Below are positions 32,368-40,290 of a stretch of DNA of 64,000 nucleotides, in pieces. Source of the stretch: Nocardia aurantia (GTDB lineage Bacteria > Actinomycetota > Actinomycetes > Mycobacteriales > Mycobacteriaceae); assembly GCF_009604425.1 (NCBI RefSeq), contig NZ_WEGI01000001.1, positions 372,001 through 436,000 on the forward strand, in the 5' to 3' direction. Under the pieces are notes generated by a model. That model saw nothing but the letters and a program-made list of their open reading frames with translations, searched no databases and had not been told where the DNA came from. Both the position numbers and the translations under genes were made by a program. How positions within the stretch are numbered: position 1 is the stretch's first letter; each line of letters starts with the position of its first letter.

Positions 32368-33129
32368 ATGCCGGACGACTCGAAACCCCAGCTGGTGGCG
32401 CGCGCGGCGGCCATCCTGCGGGCGATCGCCGCGCTGGAGCCCGAGGGCGGTTCCACCGCGGGCATCGCGCGCGCGGCCGGGCTGGCCCGGCCCACCACGC
32501 ACCGGGTGCTGTCCGCGCTGGCCGAACAGGGCCTGGTCGACCGCGACAAGCGCTCGGCCCGCTGGACCCTGGGCCCGGAGCTCTACCTGCTGGGCACGCT
32601 GGCCGCCGCCCGCTACGACATCACCGATCAGGCCGGTGGCGTGCTGCGCCGGCTGGCCCGCGACACCGGCGAGAGCGCCTTCCTCTCCGCCCGCCGCGGC
32701 GACGAAACTGTCTGTCTCGCAGCCGAAGAGGGCACTTTTCCGCTGCGCTCGCACGTCCTGCACATCGGTATCCGATTCCCGCTCGGCGTCGCCTCCGCGG
32801 GCCTGGCGATCCTGGCGCACCTGCCCGACCGCGAGGTCGACGAGTACCTGACCCGCTCCGACCTCACCGGCGCCTGGGGGCCCGCGCACGGCACCGCGGC
32901 GCTGCGAGCCCGGCTCGCCGAGGTCCTCCGCGACGGTTACGCCACGAACCCCGGACTGATCGTGGAGGGTAGCTGGGGAATGGCCGCCGCCGTCTTCGAC
33001 CGCCGCGACGAACCGGCCTGGGCCCTCAGCCTCACCGGCGTCGAAACCCGTTTCGGCGACGTCCGCCGAAGGCAGCTCGGCGAATTGCTCTTGCAGAGCG
33101 CGCACGATCTCGGACAGTCACTGCGCTGA
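32368..33129 (+). CDS. IclR-family transcriptional regulator, 253 aa
   Basis: Regulator with an N-terminal winged helix (GSTAGIARAAGLARPTTHRV, then LSALAEQGLVDRD) and a C-terminal effector-binding GAF-like domain (about 75-250) with SAFLSARRGDETVCLAAEEG and FPLGVASAGLAILA. It is divergent from the CoA-transferase operon, and three matching operator-like boxes fill the 159-base gap; the strongest overlaps its own promoter, which suggests autorepression. IclR proteins beside scoAB or pcaIJ genes usually answer to an aromatic or keto-acid metabolite. Confidence 0.92.
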   Translation: MPDDSKPQLVARAAAILRAIAALEPEGGSTAGIARAAGLARPTTHRVLSALAEQGLVDRDKRSARWTLGPELYLLGTLAAARYDITDQAGGVLRRLARDTGESAFLSARRGDETVCLAAEEGTFPLRSHVLHIGIRFPLGVASAGLAILAHLPDREVDEYLTRSDLTGAWGPAHGTAALRARLAEVLRDGYATNPGLIVEGSWGMAAAVFDRRDEPAWALSLTGVETRFGDVRRRQLGELLLQSAHDLGQSLR

Positions 33130-33150
33130 CGAACATTTCGCCGGGGCCGT

Positions 33151-33425
33151 GGTGAGCATTCGGCGGCGAGTCGTGGTGAGCACCTGCCGGAATGGGCAGG
33201 GTCGCTGCGGGTAACCGACTGCGCGGCATCGCAGGACAACCGGCGCGGGACGCAATGGGCACTCGGCGACGGCAACCGGCGCGGGCCGCATGGGCATCCG
33301 GCAGTGGGTGATGAGGTCAACTGGCGGCGAGCCGTCACGGGCAACTGTCGGTTTATCGCGGCAGGCAACCGGAGACGGGGCCGCAGTGGGCAACCGATCG
33401 TGCGTCGCCGTGGTACCCGGCGGCG
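33151..33425. repeat. Degenerate ~24-bp tandem repeat array
   Basis: Related units beginning GG(G/T)(C/G)AACCGGCG or close variants start at 33151, 33175, 33199/33209, 33234, 33257, 33271, 33292, 33315, 33339, 33364, 33388 and 33411, mostly 21-25 bases apart. A second block, GGGCCGCA(G)TGGG, recurs between them. No frame looks like a functional gene, and copies differ too much for CRISPR repeats. The array fills most of the 376-base gap after the IclR gene. Confidence 0.65.
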
Positions 33426-33505
33426 CGGCGCGGCACATATCCGGCGCCGCGCCGCCGCATACTTTCCTGCGATAGGTTGACGGCTGATCGAGGGAGGAGG
33501 CGGCC

Positions 33506-34168
33506 GTGACGGCGGTGGCAGGTTCCGAAGGCGCCGGGGGCGCCGAGCCGGGATTCGATCCGGGTGATCGCTGGGTGCCGGTCGACCGGCGCTGGCTCGG
33601 CCTGGACCGCGCGACGCTGTTACCGGCCCTGATCGTGCTCGGGCTGGCGATCCTGATGGGCTCGATCCTGCCGGCGATCGATGCGGCCGTGCCCTACCAC
33701 GACACCGCCGCCGCCGGGGACATCATGCAACTCGACGGCGGGATCACCTTCACTCCGGCGCCCGGCTGGGGCATCACCGACGGAGTCCGCGCGGGCGCCG
33801 ATCAGGTGACGAAGGCGTACCCGCCGACCGCGAAACTGGTCGACGGCCCGATCCGGTTCTCCGTCTACACCGCGCCCTTCGCCGGGAACGCGGTCGACCT
33901 GCTGCGGCAGATCGAGCGCACCGACGCCCTGCTCAACGGCGATTCGGCGATCACCGGCGACCCGGCGGTGATCACCAACCAGGACGGTGCCAAGGGTTTG
34001 CTGGCCCGCTTCACCCGGGGCGGTTCGGACGGCGTGATCGCCGCATTCGTCCTCGACGGCCGCGGCGTGCAGGCCGTCGCACTCGGCCCGACCGGGCTCA
34101 CCCCCGCGCAGACCCAGGACATCGCCGAGATGATCGTCAGCATCGGCCGGACCCGGGAGGCCGTGTGA
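33506..34168 (+). CDS. Single-span membrane protein with extracytoplasmic domain, 220 aa
   Basis: Unrecognised. About 35 polar residues precede one hydrophobic helix (ATLLPALIVLGLAILMGSIL, about 36-55). The remainder (about 60-215) appears to be an extracytoplasmic domain with GGITFTPAPGWGITDGVR and a final helix, similar in plan to lipid-binding or protein-targeting domains next to membrane proteases. GTG 33506 follows GGGAGGAGG. Its stop overlaps the GTG start of the PrsW-like gene, so the pair is probably a functional unit: a partner or substrate of that protease (inference). Confidence 0.78.
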   Translation: MTAVAGSEGAGGAEPGFDPGDRWVPVDRRWLGLDRATLLPALIVLGLAILMGSILPAIDAAVPYHDTAAAGDIMQLDGGITFTPAPGWGITDGVRAGADQVTKAYPPTAKLVDGPIRFSVYTAPFAGNAVDLLRQIERTDALLNGDSAITGDPAVITNQDGAKGLLARFTRGGSDGVIAAFVLDGRGVQAVALGPTGLTPAQTQDIAEMIVSIGRTREAV

Positions 34169-35370
34169 CCGCCCCGGCGTTCGACCAGCTCGAGGCCGAC
34201 CGCCGGGCCACCATCGCCGATTCCGGCTGGGGCCGGTCGTTCACCCTGTGGCAGCCGCGCAACCTGGCCTTCTGGGTCTATCTGGCGCTGGTCACGAGCG
34301 GGATGTGGGCCTGGGTGTCGATGATCAGCGGCCGGTACGCCGCCTACGGTCACGCCATCGTGATCGCGGTCGAACTGTTCGCGATCTACGGGGCGATCTT
34401 CTGGTGGTTCACGCACAGCATCGACCGCTACGCGCGGCAGCCGATCGGCGCGCTGGTCGCGGCCTTCCTCTGGGGCGGGTTCGGCGCCACCTGGCAACTG
34501 GCCGCCACCGCCAACACCGCCCTGCTCACGTTGTACGCCAAGGCATTCGGACAGGCGTGGGCCCTGGACTGGGGCGCCGGGCTGTCCGCCCCGTTCACCG
34601 AGGAGATCGCCAAGGGCGCGGGCCTGCTGCTGCTGATCGCGCTGGGTCCGCGGCTGGTCCGCACCGCCTTCGACGGCTTCATCCTGGGCGCCTTCATCGG
34701 CCTCGGCTTCCAGATCCTGGAGGACATCGCGTACGCGGTGAACGCCGCGGCCTCGCAATTCGGCGCCAACCAGATCGGCGCGGAACTGCCGACGATCTGG
34801 CTGCGCGTGATCTTCGGCGTCGCCGCGCACACCCTCTACAGCGCGGTGTTCGGCGCCGGCCTGATCTACCTGATCGGCCGCCCCGCCGAACCGCGCCGCG
34901 TGCTGCGCGGCCTGGCCCTGATCGCCGCCGCGATGCTGTTGCACGGCGTCTGGGACGACCTGTCCGCGCTGGTCCACGGCCGGGCCGGACTGCTGTTCCT
35001 GGCCTGGATCGTGGTACCCGCCGCCGCGCTGGTGCTGGCGGTGAACGTCTTCGGTGCCACCGTCCGCCGGGAACGCGAATTCCTCGGCCGCATCCTCGCT
35101 CCCGAGGTGGCGACCGGTGTCGTACTGCCGCGGGAACTCGCCGCCATGTGCGGAGACCGCAAGGAGCGCAAGGCCTTCCGCAAATCGCTGCCGGACCGCC
35201 GGATCCGCCGGACGGCCGGCCACGTGCTCGACGCCGCCGCCGACCTCGCCGACACACTGGCTACCGCGCACGGAATCTCCACGCCCGCAGTGCAATTCGC
35301 CCGGAGTGAGGTCACCAGGATCCGCTCCGGACGGCCCCCGCGCTCCCGCGACGCCGACCCCGCGGGATAG
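34165..35370 (+). CDS. PrsW-family intramembrane metalloprotease, 401 aa
   Basis: Multi-pass membrane protein of the PrsW/CPBP-like protease group, which cleaves membrane-bound regulators such as anti-sigma factors. Putative metal-site residues are in FTEEIAKG (Glu146-Glu147), FQILEDIAY (Glu186), AAHTLYSA (His222) and LLHGVWDD (His260). About eight hydrophobic helices lie between residues 33 and 305; the last 95 residues are cytoplasmic-type and basic. GTG 34165 overlaps the upstream stop. No sigma or anti-sigma gene is adjacent, so the target is open, although the upstream single-span protein is a candidate. Confidence 0.85.
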   Translation: MTAPAFDQLEADRRATIADSGWGRSFTLWQPRNLAFWVYLALVTSGMWAWVSMISGRYAAYGHAIVIAVELFAIYGAIFWWFTHSIDRYARQPIGALVAAFLWGGFGATWQLAATANTALLTLYAKAFGQAWALDWGAGLSAPFTEEIAKGAGLLLLIALGPRLVRTAFDGFILGAFIGLGFQILEDIAYAVNAAASQFGANQIGAELPTIWLRVIFGVAAHTLYSAVFGAGLIYLIGRPAEPRRVLRGLALIAAAMLLHGVWDDLSALVHGRAGLLFLAWIVVPAAALVLAVNVFGATVRREREFLGRILAPEVATGVVLPRELAAMCGDRKERKAFRKSLPDRRIRRTAGHVLDAAADLADTLATAHGISTPAVQFARSEVTRIRSGRPPRSRDADPAG

Positions 35371-35430
35371 CGGAGCTGCGCGCACCCTTCCGTCCGGCGA
35401 ACTGACCGTGATGCGGAAACACTGTTCGTC

Positions 35431-36057
35431 TCAGCCACCCCAGCGCCCGGCGGCCGCGGCGCGCTCGATTCCGGTCGCGGCACCCGCCTCGCGTTCGCGC
35501 AGCAGGTCACCGGCGAAGGTGTAGGGCGCCGCCTTCGCCGGATTCCCGCGCGCCTGTTCGACCACCGCGTCCACGAGCGAATTCGCCATCGCCAGCCGCG
35601 GATACGCGGTGTGGATCGCGATCGCCTGCTCCTCGCTGATCACCGTGGAGCCGCGCCCGAAGTCGATGCCGACCCCGGAACGGGTGAGGAAGGCCAGCGG
35701 CCCGCGCCGTTCGGCGATTCCCCCCGAGGTGTGCAGCGCGATGGCCTCCCAGATCAGCGCGCGTTCCGCCGCCGGCACGCCGAGCGGCGCGAGGATCGCG
35801 TCCGCGGCGTCGGCCCCGTCGACCTCGAACCGCTGATCCCCGTTGCCGCGCGCGGTCAGCCCGATGTCGTGCAGCACGCACGCCGCGAACAGCGTGCGCT
35901 CCGCCACGATCAGCCCCTCGTCGCGCGCCAGCAACCGGGCGAACAGATAACTGCGGATGCTGTGGTTCGCGATGGACACCGACTCCTCCGCCCGCACGAT
36001 CTCCAGCACGGGTGCGACGATCGGATCATCGGGCAGCTGCAACACCTCTGCGGTCAT
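35431..36057 (-). CDS. HD-domain protein (predicted phosphohydrolase), 208 aa
   Basis: HD-domain metal-dependent hydrolase. Likely ligands are the His in NHSIRSYLFARLLA, the pair HD in AACVLHDIGLT, and downstream residues in WEAIALHTSGGIA. Members with this pattern act on nucleotides or small phosphoesters; some relatives are isonitrile or cyanamide hydratase-like proteins, so the reaction cannot be fixed. ATG 36057 is preferred since the preceding 13 codons look non-coding; GTG 36096 is the alternative. It converges with the PrsW-like gene. Confidence 0.82.
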   Translation of the reverse strand: MTAEVLQLPDDPIVAPVLEIVRAEESVSIANHSIRSYLFARLLARDEGLIVAERTLFAACVLHDIGLTARGNGDQRFEVDGADAADAILAPLGVPAAERALIWEAIALHTSGGIAERRGPLAFLTRSGVGIDFGRGSTVISEEQAIAIHTAYPRLAMANSLVDAVVEQARGNPAKAAPYTFAGDLLREREAGAATGIERAAAAGRWGG

Positions 36058-36142
36058 GAGCCGATCGTCGCGGATCACCGGCCCGCGGACCAGCACCGGA
36101 CCGGACGAAATTCGTCAGGATCCGGCCGCCGCGGTACCGGCG

Positions 36143-36739
36143 TCAGCTCCCGAGCATCGTGCGCATCCGATCGATCTCACTCTGCTGCGCCGCGATGATG
36201 GACTGCGCCAGCGCCTTCGCGTCGCCGTTGTCCCCGTGCGCGAGTTCGTCGTTCGCCATGGTGATCGCCCCGCTGTGGTGATCGATCATCATCTGCAGCC
36301 AGGCCCGATCGAACTCCGCCCCCGACAACGTGCGCAGCCGGTCCATGTCGGCGTCGGGCATCATGCCCGGCGTGGTCGCCATGCCCGGCATGTCCGGCAT
36401 CGAGTGGTCGCCGGTGGCCGGCGCCGGCTTGCCGAAACTGCGCAGCAACTCGCTCATCCGCTCCATCTCGGGCGCCTGCGCGTCCCGGATCGCCGCGGCC
36501 AGTGCCACCACCTGCTGATCCCGCGACCGCGACGGCACCAGCTCCGCCATCGCGACGGCCTGGGCGTGGTGCGGATACATCATCTGCAGAAACGACACGT
36601 CGGCGTCGTCGAAATCGGTCCGCATCGCGGTGGACATCGTCGTCCCCGGCGAATGCGCGGACGTCGAATCACCACATCCCGCGGTGAACAGGACGAGGCC
36701 GGAGGCGGTGAGGAGAAAAAGGGTACGGGTACCGAACAT
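36143..36739 (-). CDS. DUF305 lipoprotein, 198 aa
   Basis: Exported DUF305 (ferritin-like, His-rich helical) protein. The signal peptide ends in the lipobox TAGC (Cys22). The two repeated His-His signatures are FLQMMYPHHAQAVAMAE and LQMMIDHHSGAITMAN, and a Met/His-rich loop (DHSMPDMPGMATTPGMMPD) lies between them, which suggests copper or another soft metal as ligand. ATG 36739 follows AGGAGAGTT. A DUF6153 gene lies 80 bases upstream on the same strand; the two types are often neighbours, so they probably act together in the cell envelope. Confidence 0.9.
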   Translation of the reverse strand: MFGTRTLFLLTASGLVLFTAGCGDSTSAHSPGTTMSTAMRTDFDDADVSFLQMMYPHHAQAVAMAELVPSRSRDQQVVALAAAIRDAQAPEMERMSELLRSFGKPAPATGDHSMPDMPGMATTPGMMPDADMDRLRTLSGAEFDRAWLQMMIDHHSGAITMANDELAHGDNGDAKALAQSIIAAQQSEIDRMRTMLGS

Positions 36740-36819
36740 GACAACTCTCCTGGTGAATTGTGAGAAGGGAAGACAGGACGAAATCGCCACCACCGTGCGG
36801 CGGCGGCGACGAAGATCCG

Positions 36820-37203
36820 TCAGATCCGCAGAATCGACAATTCGGCCAACGAGGGCATCGTCCAGGGCGGCGGCCGCCCTCGATGGTTGGGTACGAGCCC
36901 GCCGAGAATCGGAGCCGGCCGGTCCGCTCCGGCCTCTTCCCGGACGCCCGGCACCGGCCCGATATCCGGCACGGACCGCGACAGCACGAACGTGCACGCG
37001 TGCACGGCCCCGTGCGCCGGCCCGCTCACCGGGTGCACCGCGACCTCGGACGCGGCGGCGACCATCCGGCCGGACATCCCGTCGTGCGTCTCGCCGCCGA
37101 CGCAGAACACCCCGGCGTGCATGGCCGCGATACCGAAAACGAGCAGCAGCAATCCGAGCACCCGGACCGACCGGGTCATCCGCGACTGCCGCTGCTCGAC
37201 CAC
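36820..37203 (-). CDS. DUF6153-like small membrane protein, 127 aa
   Basis: Small membrane or secreted protein. A basic N-terminus and one hydrophobic helix (RVLGLLLLVFGIAAMHAGVF, about 14-33) are followed by a Cys/His-containing segment (CVGGETHDGM, then HGAVHACTFVL) and a Pro/Arg-rich end. This pattern fits the DUF6153 group found next to DUF305 proteins. GTG 37203 is preceded by AGGATGG; ATG 37179 is also possible. The paired His/Cys content suggests metal handling, but this is inference. Confidence 0.75.
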   Translation of the reverse strand: MVEQRQSRMTRSVRVLGLLLLVFGIAAMHAGVFCVGGETHDGMSGRMVAAASEVAVHPVSGPAHGAVHACTFVLSRSVPDIGPVPGVREEAGADRPAPILGGLVPNHRGRPPPWTMPSLAELSILRI

Positions 37204-37323
37204 GCCGCCATCCTACAAACCCGTTTCGCCCGAAACCGCCCCCGCGAACACGTTTCGCAAACGGCCGCCGATCCGATGATTCCGATGAACACCCCACTGC
37301 ACCCCTGCGCAGGGAGGACCCCG

Positions 37324-38292
37324 GTGCGCACCACCACCCCCGCCACCTACCGCGACCAACCGGAATGGCGGGCCCTGCAACAGTTCCTGCCCACCCGCCT
37401 GCACCTGACCGACGAGACGGCCCCCGCCGAGGAGTTCTGGCCCTGGCGGGGCAACGAGATCCACCTGGACCGGTACCCGGCGCCCGCCGCCCCCGCGAAG
37501 ATCCTCCTCCACCACGGCGTCGGCACCAACGGCCGCCAGCTGACCCTGATCCTCGGCGCCCCCCTCGCCCGCCGCGGCTTCGAAACCGTCGCCCTGGACA
37601 ACCTCGGCTACGGCCTGACCCGGCTGCGCCCCGGCTACACCCCCACCTACGACGACTGGGTCGATCTGGTGGTCGACTACCTCGCCCACGAACGAACCCG
37701 CGACAACCGCCCGATCATCCTCTACGGCCTCAGCGCGGGCGGAATGCTCGCCTACCACGTCGCCGCGAAGGCCCCCGCCGACACCCTGCGCGGCATCGTC
37801 GGCATGACCTTCCTGGACCAGCGCATCCAGCGGGTCCGCGACGAAACCGCCCACGATCTCCTGAACGCCCGCGTCGGCGCACCCCTCCTGCGCCTGCTCG
37901 CTCCCACCCCCGCCGGCCGGGTCCGCTACCCGATGACCCTGGCCGCCAAGATGTCCGCCCTCGTGAACGACCCGGCCGCCCTTCGCGCCATGACCACCGA
38001 CCCCACCTCGGCCGGCAACCGAGTCGCGATCCGCTTCCTGAGCAGCTACCTGAACTACACCCCCGCCGTGGAACCGGAGGACTTCACCGCCTGCCCGATC
38101 CTGCTGACCCAGCCCGCCCGGGACCGCTGGTCCCCGCCACACCTGGCCGATGTGTTCCTGTCCCGGATCACCCGGGTCCTCGTGGAACGCGTGTTACTCC
38201 AGAACGCCGGGCACTATCCGATCGAGGAGCCCGGCCTTCGGCAACTGGAGGATTCGGTAGCGAATTTCGCCGGCGCTCGGATCAGAAATTGA
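37324..38292 (+). CDS. Alpha/beta hydrolase, 322 aa
   Basis: Hydrolase of the alpha/beta fold. The oxyanion-hole segment is LLHHGVGTNGRQL, the nucleophile elbow GLSAGG (Ser of G-x-S-x-G), and the catalytic His lies in QNAGHYPIEEPG near the C-terminus; the acid is probably the Asp in PARDRWSPP. GTG 37324 follows AGGGAGGACC; ATG 37276 would add 16 residues. No signal peptide is present, so it is cytosolic. Lipase-, epoxide- or lactone-hydrolase roles are all possible. Confidence 0.87.
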   Translation: MRTTTPATYRDQPEWRALQQFLPTRLHLTDETAPAEEFWPWRGNEIHLDRYPAPAAPAKILLHHGVGTNGRQLTLILGAPLARRGFETVALDNLGYGLTRLRPGYTPTYDDWVDLVVDYLAHERTRDNRPIILYGLSAGGMLAYHVAAKAPADTLRGIVGMTFLDQRIQRVRDETAHDLLNARVGAPLLRLLAPTPAGRVRYPMTLAAKMSALVNDPAALRAMTTDPTSAGNRVAIRFLSSYLNYTPAVEPEDFTACPILLTQPARDRWSPPHLADVFLSRITRVLVERVLLQNAGHYPIEEPGLRQLEDSVANFAGARIRN

Positions 38293-38320
38293 CCCGCCCA
38301 CACGGGCAGAGGGCGGGTTT
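38292..38320 (+). terminator. Terminator after alpha/beta hydrolase
   Basis: ACCCGCCC (38292-38299) pairs with GGGCGGGT (38311-38318) followed by TT; the left arm begins at the last base of the stop codon. Confidence 0.7.
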
Positions 38321-38359
38321 GCCGCCGACGAAGGTGATGCCGGGCAGGAAGTCGACCAC

Positions 38360-38507
38360 CCGCCCGATGGTCTTCGTCACCGGTGACACCCGCCGGGTCG
38401 CCGCCGCACGCCCGGACATATGCCTCAGCCGTCTCCCAAGTCGGGATGTGATATCCACCGGCCGCCTCGGCGAGCGCAGTGCGTGATCGGCCCGAGATGC
38501 GGGCCAT
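38360..38507 (-). pseudogene. Remnant of an XRE helix-turn-helix regulator
   Basis: The frame from 38507 reads SGRSRTALAEAAGGYHIPTW and then ETAEAYVRACGGDPAGV, which is the second half of a typical actinobacterial XRE domain (compare the common form TTLSEAAxGxxLPSWxxTxAYVRACGGD). The first helix and the rest of the regulator are missing, and the frame soon becomes unrelated sequence running into the hydrolase gene. It begins 13 bases after the stop of the editing-domain gene. Probably a decayed fragment. Confidence 0.55.
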
Positions 38508-38519
38508 CTGACGGCCATG

Positions 38520-38963
38520 TTAACCGACGGCCTCCGCCGTTCGCCGACGGAAAGCGCCGGCCCCGGCGCTTACCTGCTCCTCCCAGCAGACCGGCAACGG
38601 TTCACCCTCGTATTCGAACATCCAGCCGAACGGCAGCAGATGAACCTGCTCGCCGTGCTCCTCGAGCCGCTCGGCGATCTCCGCGACGAGCCCGAACCCG
38701 TCGCGGAACCGCGTACCGTCCGACGGCGCCGCGCACGACCCGGTGACGAGCAGATATCCGGTGTCGCCCGCGAGATCCCGGACCCTCCGGGCCGCCGCCG
38801 CGGCCAGGCGCCGATCATCGTCCTCGGCCACGATGTGGACCAGGACGCAATCGAAGAACGTTCGTGGCGCCCCGACGGTGGCCCGGTCCAGCGCGACGGC
38901 CTCCGGCCCCGGCACAGTCGGCATGTATTCCAAACGGCGCCAAGCACTTCCGAAAATCTTCAT
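38520..38963 (-). CDS. Stand-alone protein resembling threonyl-tRNA synthetase editing domain, 147 aa
   Basis: Resembles the archaeal-type threonyl-tRNA synthetase editing domain (a D-aminoacyl-tRNA deacylase-like fold), here as a free protein. The supporting features are FFDCVLVHIVAEDDDRRLAA, a central GYLLVTGSCAAPSDGTRF strand-loop, the long helix GLVAEIAERLEEHGEQVHLL, and especially the end LPFGWMFEYEGEPLP, which mirrors the APFGWYK...GHPL ending of that domain. ATG 38963 follows GGCGGAGACGCG and overlaps the stop of the 63-residue gene (ATGA). It could remove wrongly charged amino acids from tRNA or be a repurposed fold. Assignment is by eye and moderately sure. Confidence 0.65.
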   Translation of the reverse strand: MKIFGSAWRRLEYMPTVPGPEAVALDRATVGAPRTFFDCVLVHIVAEDDDRRLAAAAARRVRDLAGDTGYLLVTGSCAAPSDGTRFRDGFGLVAEIAERLEEHGEQVHLLPFGWMFEYEGEPLPVCWEEQVSAGAGAFRRRTAEAVG

Positions 38964-39151
38964 CGCGTCTCCGCCGGCTGCCCGGCCGCGGCCGGCCGGG
39001 GGCGTGGGGCCCGGCCGCGAAATCGGCCGTACGTCTCGACGAGGTCCCGCATCCAAGGGGTATCGGTGCCGAACAGCGGGCTCAGGGTGACCGGCTCGAT
39101 CATTTCCGGCTGTTGTCCGGCCTCGTCGTAACAAACGAATATCCTGCGCAT
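38960..39151 (-). CDS. Small hypothetical protein, 63 aa
   Basis: Unrecognised. MRRIFVCYDEAGQQPEMIEP opens with a strand-like stretch, and PLFGTDTPWMRDLVETYGRF follows; the end is Arg/Pro-rich. ATG 39151 follows GGGAG at five bases (a GTG six bases earlier is also possible), and the stop overlaps the start of the editing-domain gene, so the two are translationally coupled. The tight coupling suggests a joint role. The length and acidic first half would also fit a leader or precursor peptide, but nothing nearby supports a RiPP pathway. Confidence 0.6.
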   Translation of the reverse strand: MRRIFVCYDEAGQQPEMIEPVTLSPLFGTDTPWMRDLVETYGRFRGRAPRPRPAAAGQPAETR

Positions 39152-39315
39152 CGTCACTCCCGTGATTCAGACTCCCGTGCGTGCCCGAGTCCGCCGGTCG
39201 GACCGGTATTCGCCCGGTTGTTCGCGACCGTAATCGCACGCCGGGGCGGCCGTTTGCTCGCCGGCGCAGACCGCTTTCCGCCGCGCGCACGCTCCGTCGG
39301 CGGCCCCTGCCGGGA

Positions 39316-40290
39316 TCAGCCGCGCTCGCCGCGTGCCGTGTCGAAGGCGGCGGAGCGCAGATCGCTGGGGGTCGTGTCGAACCGCTGCCGGAAGGCGGTG
39401 CTGAAGGCGCTGATGGAGCCGAAGCCCAGGTCGAGAGCGATGTCGGTGATGCTCTGGTGACGGTAGGCGGGATGCCGCAGCCGGTCGGCGGCGAGTCGCA
39501 GGCGATGTTCGCGGATGAGTTCCCGCGGCGTCGTGCCGGCCTGCTGAAGGGCGAGTTGAACCTGACGGACCGACCAGCCCAGCGCCCGGGCGACGGTCGC
39601 GCCGGTGAGGCCGGGGTCGCCCGCATGGGTGGCGATGTACCCGCGGACCGAGGCCTCGACCTCGCGCAGCCCGGTCGGAGTGTCCGGCGGTGCGCTGAGA
39701 ATCAGCAGACACACCAGGTCGACGAGGTGGTCCGCGACCGCATCGAACTGAGTGGTGGTGAGCCCGGCGTGTTCGTCGTGCAGGCTCGCGGCCAGACCGC
39801 CGACCACTCGGCCGAGGCCGGTGCCGAAATCCAGCGGCTGGGCCGGCACAGCGACCCGGTTGAGCCGATTCCGCACCTCGCGGCGGGGAATGGTCAGGAT
39901 CAGCCCGCTGGTATCCCGGCTCATCGACAGGCCGAACGGCTGATCCAAGGTGACCAGGAAGGCGGTACCCGGCAGGAGTATGCCCTGCTCGTCGTCCTGT
40001 TCCAGCCCGAATCGGCCGGTGGTCGGAACGAGCAGCCGGTAGTCGTCGTCCGGATCGGTACGGATCTGGCGCGCCGTGCGCCGGTAGGTCACGGCGTCGG
40101 ATTCCCAGCCGACGAGTTGATAGGCGCGGCTACGGCGAACCCGGGTCAGGCCGTGGAAATTCTCGCGGTCCGGGAATTCGTAATGCAACCGGCCGTGATA
40201 CGAGTCGATCAGCTCCGTCCAGTAGTCCGCGCGCTCGCGCTGACCGACCGCGGCGGTCGTGGCCGATTCGGTGATCGGATGAGTCACCAT
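39316..40290 (-). CDS. AraC-family transcriptional regulator, 324 aa
   Basis: Regulator with an N-terminal AraC_binding_2-like domain (about 30-200) and a C-terminal double helix-turn-helix (about 220-318). The DNA-binding part shows TGATVARALGWSVRQVQLAL and SITDIALDLGFGSISAFSTA, then FRQRFDTTPSDLR, the standard second-helix signature. ATG 40290 (MVTHPITESATTAAV) is weakly supported by GGGAC upstream. The 63-residue and editing-domain genes lie downstream on the same strand after a 164-base gap and are possible targets. Confidence 0.88.
   Translation of the reverse strand: MVTHPITESATTAAVGQRERADYWTELIDSYHGRLHYEFPDRENFHGLTRVRRSRAYQLVGWESDAVTYRRTARQIRTDPDDDYRLLVPTTGRFGLEQDDEQGILLPGTAFLVTLDQPFGLSMSRDTSGLILTIPRREVRNRLNRVAVPAQPLDFGTGLGRVVGGLAASLHDEHAGLTTTQFDAVADHLVDLVCLLILSAPPDTPTGLREVEASVRGYIATHAGDPGLTGATVARALGWSVRQVQLALQQAGTTPRELIREHRLRLAADRLRHPAYRHQSITDIALDLGFGSISAFSTAFRQRFDTTPSDLRSAAFDTARGERG

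Noticed and set aside
33151..33425. Tandem repeat considered as a CRISPR array
   Set aside because: Units are only about 24 bases, degenerate and contiguous with no unique spacers, and no cas genes are present.
38282..38518. 78-codon minus-strand frame with CPCGRVNF end
   Set aside because: Overlaps the XRE remnant in another frame and runs into the terminator of the hydrolase gene; no ribosome site is visible.
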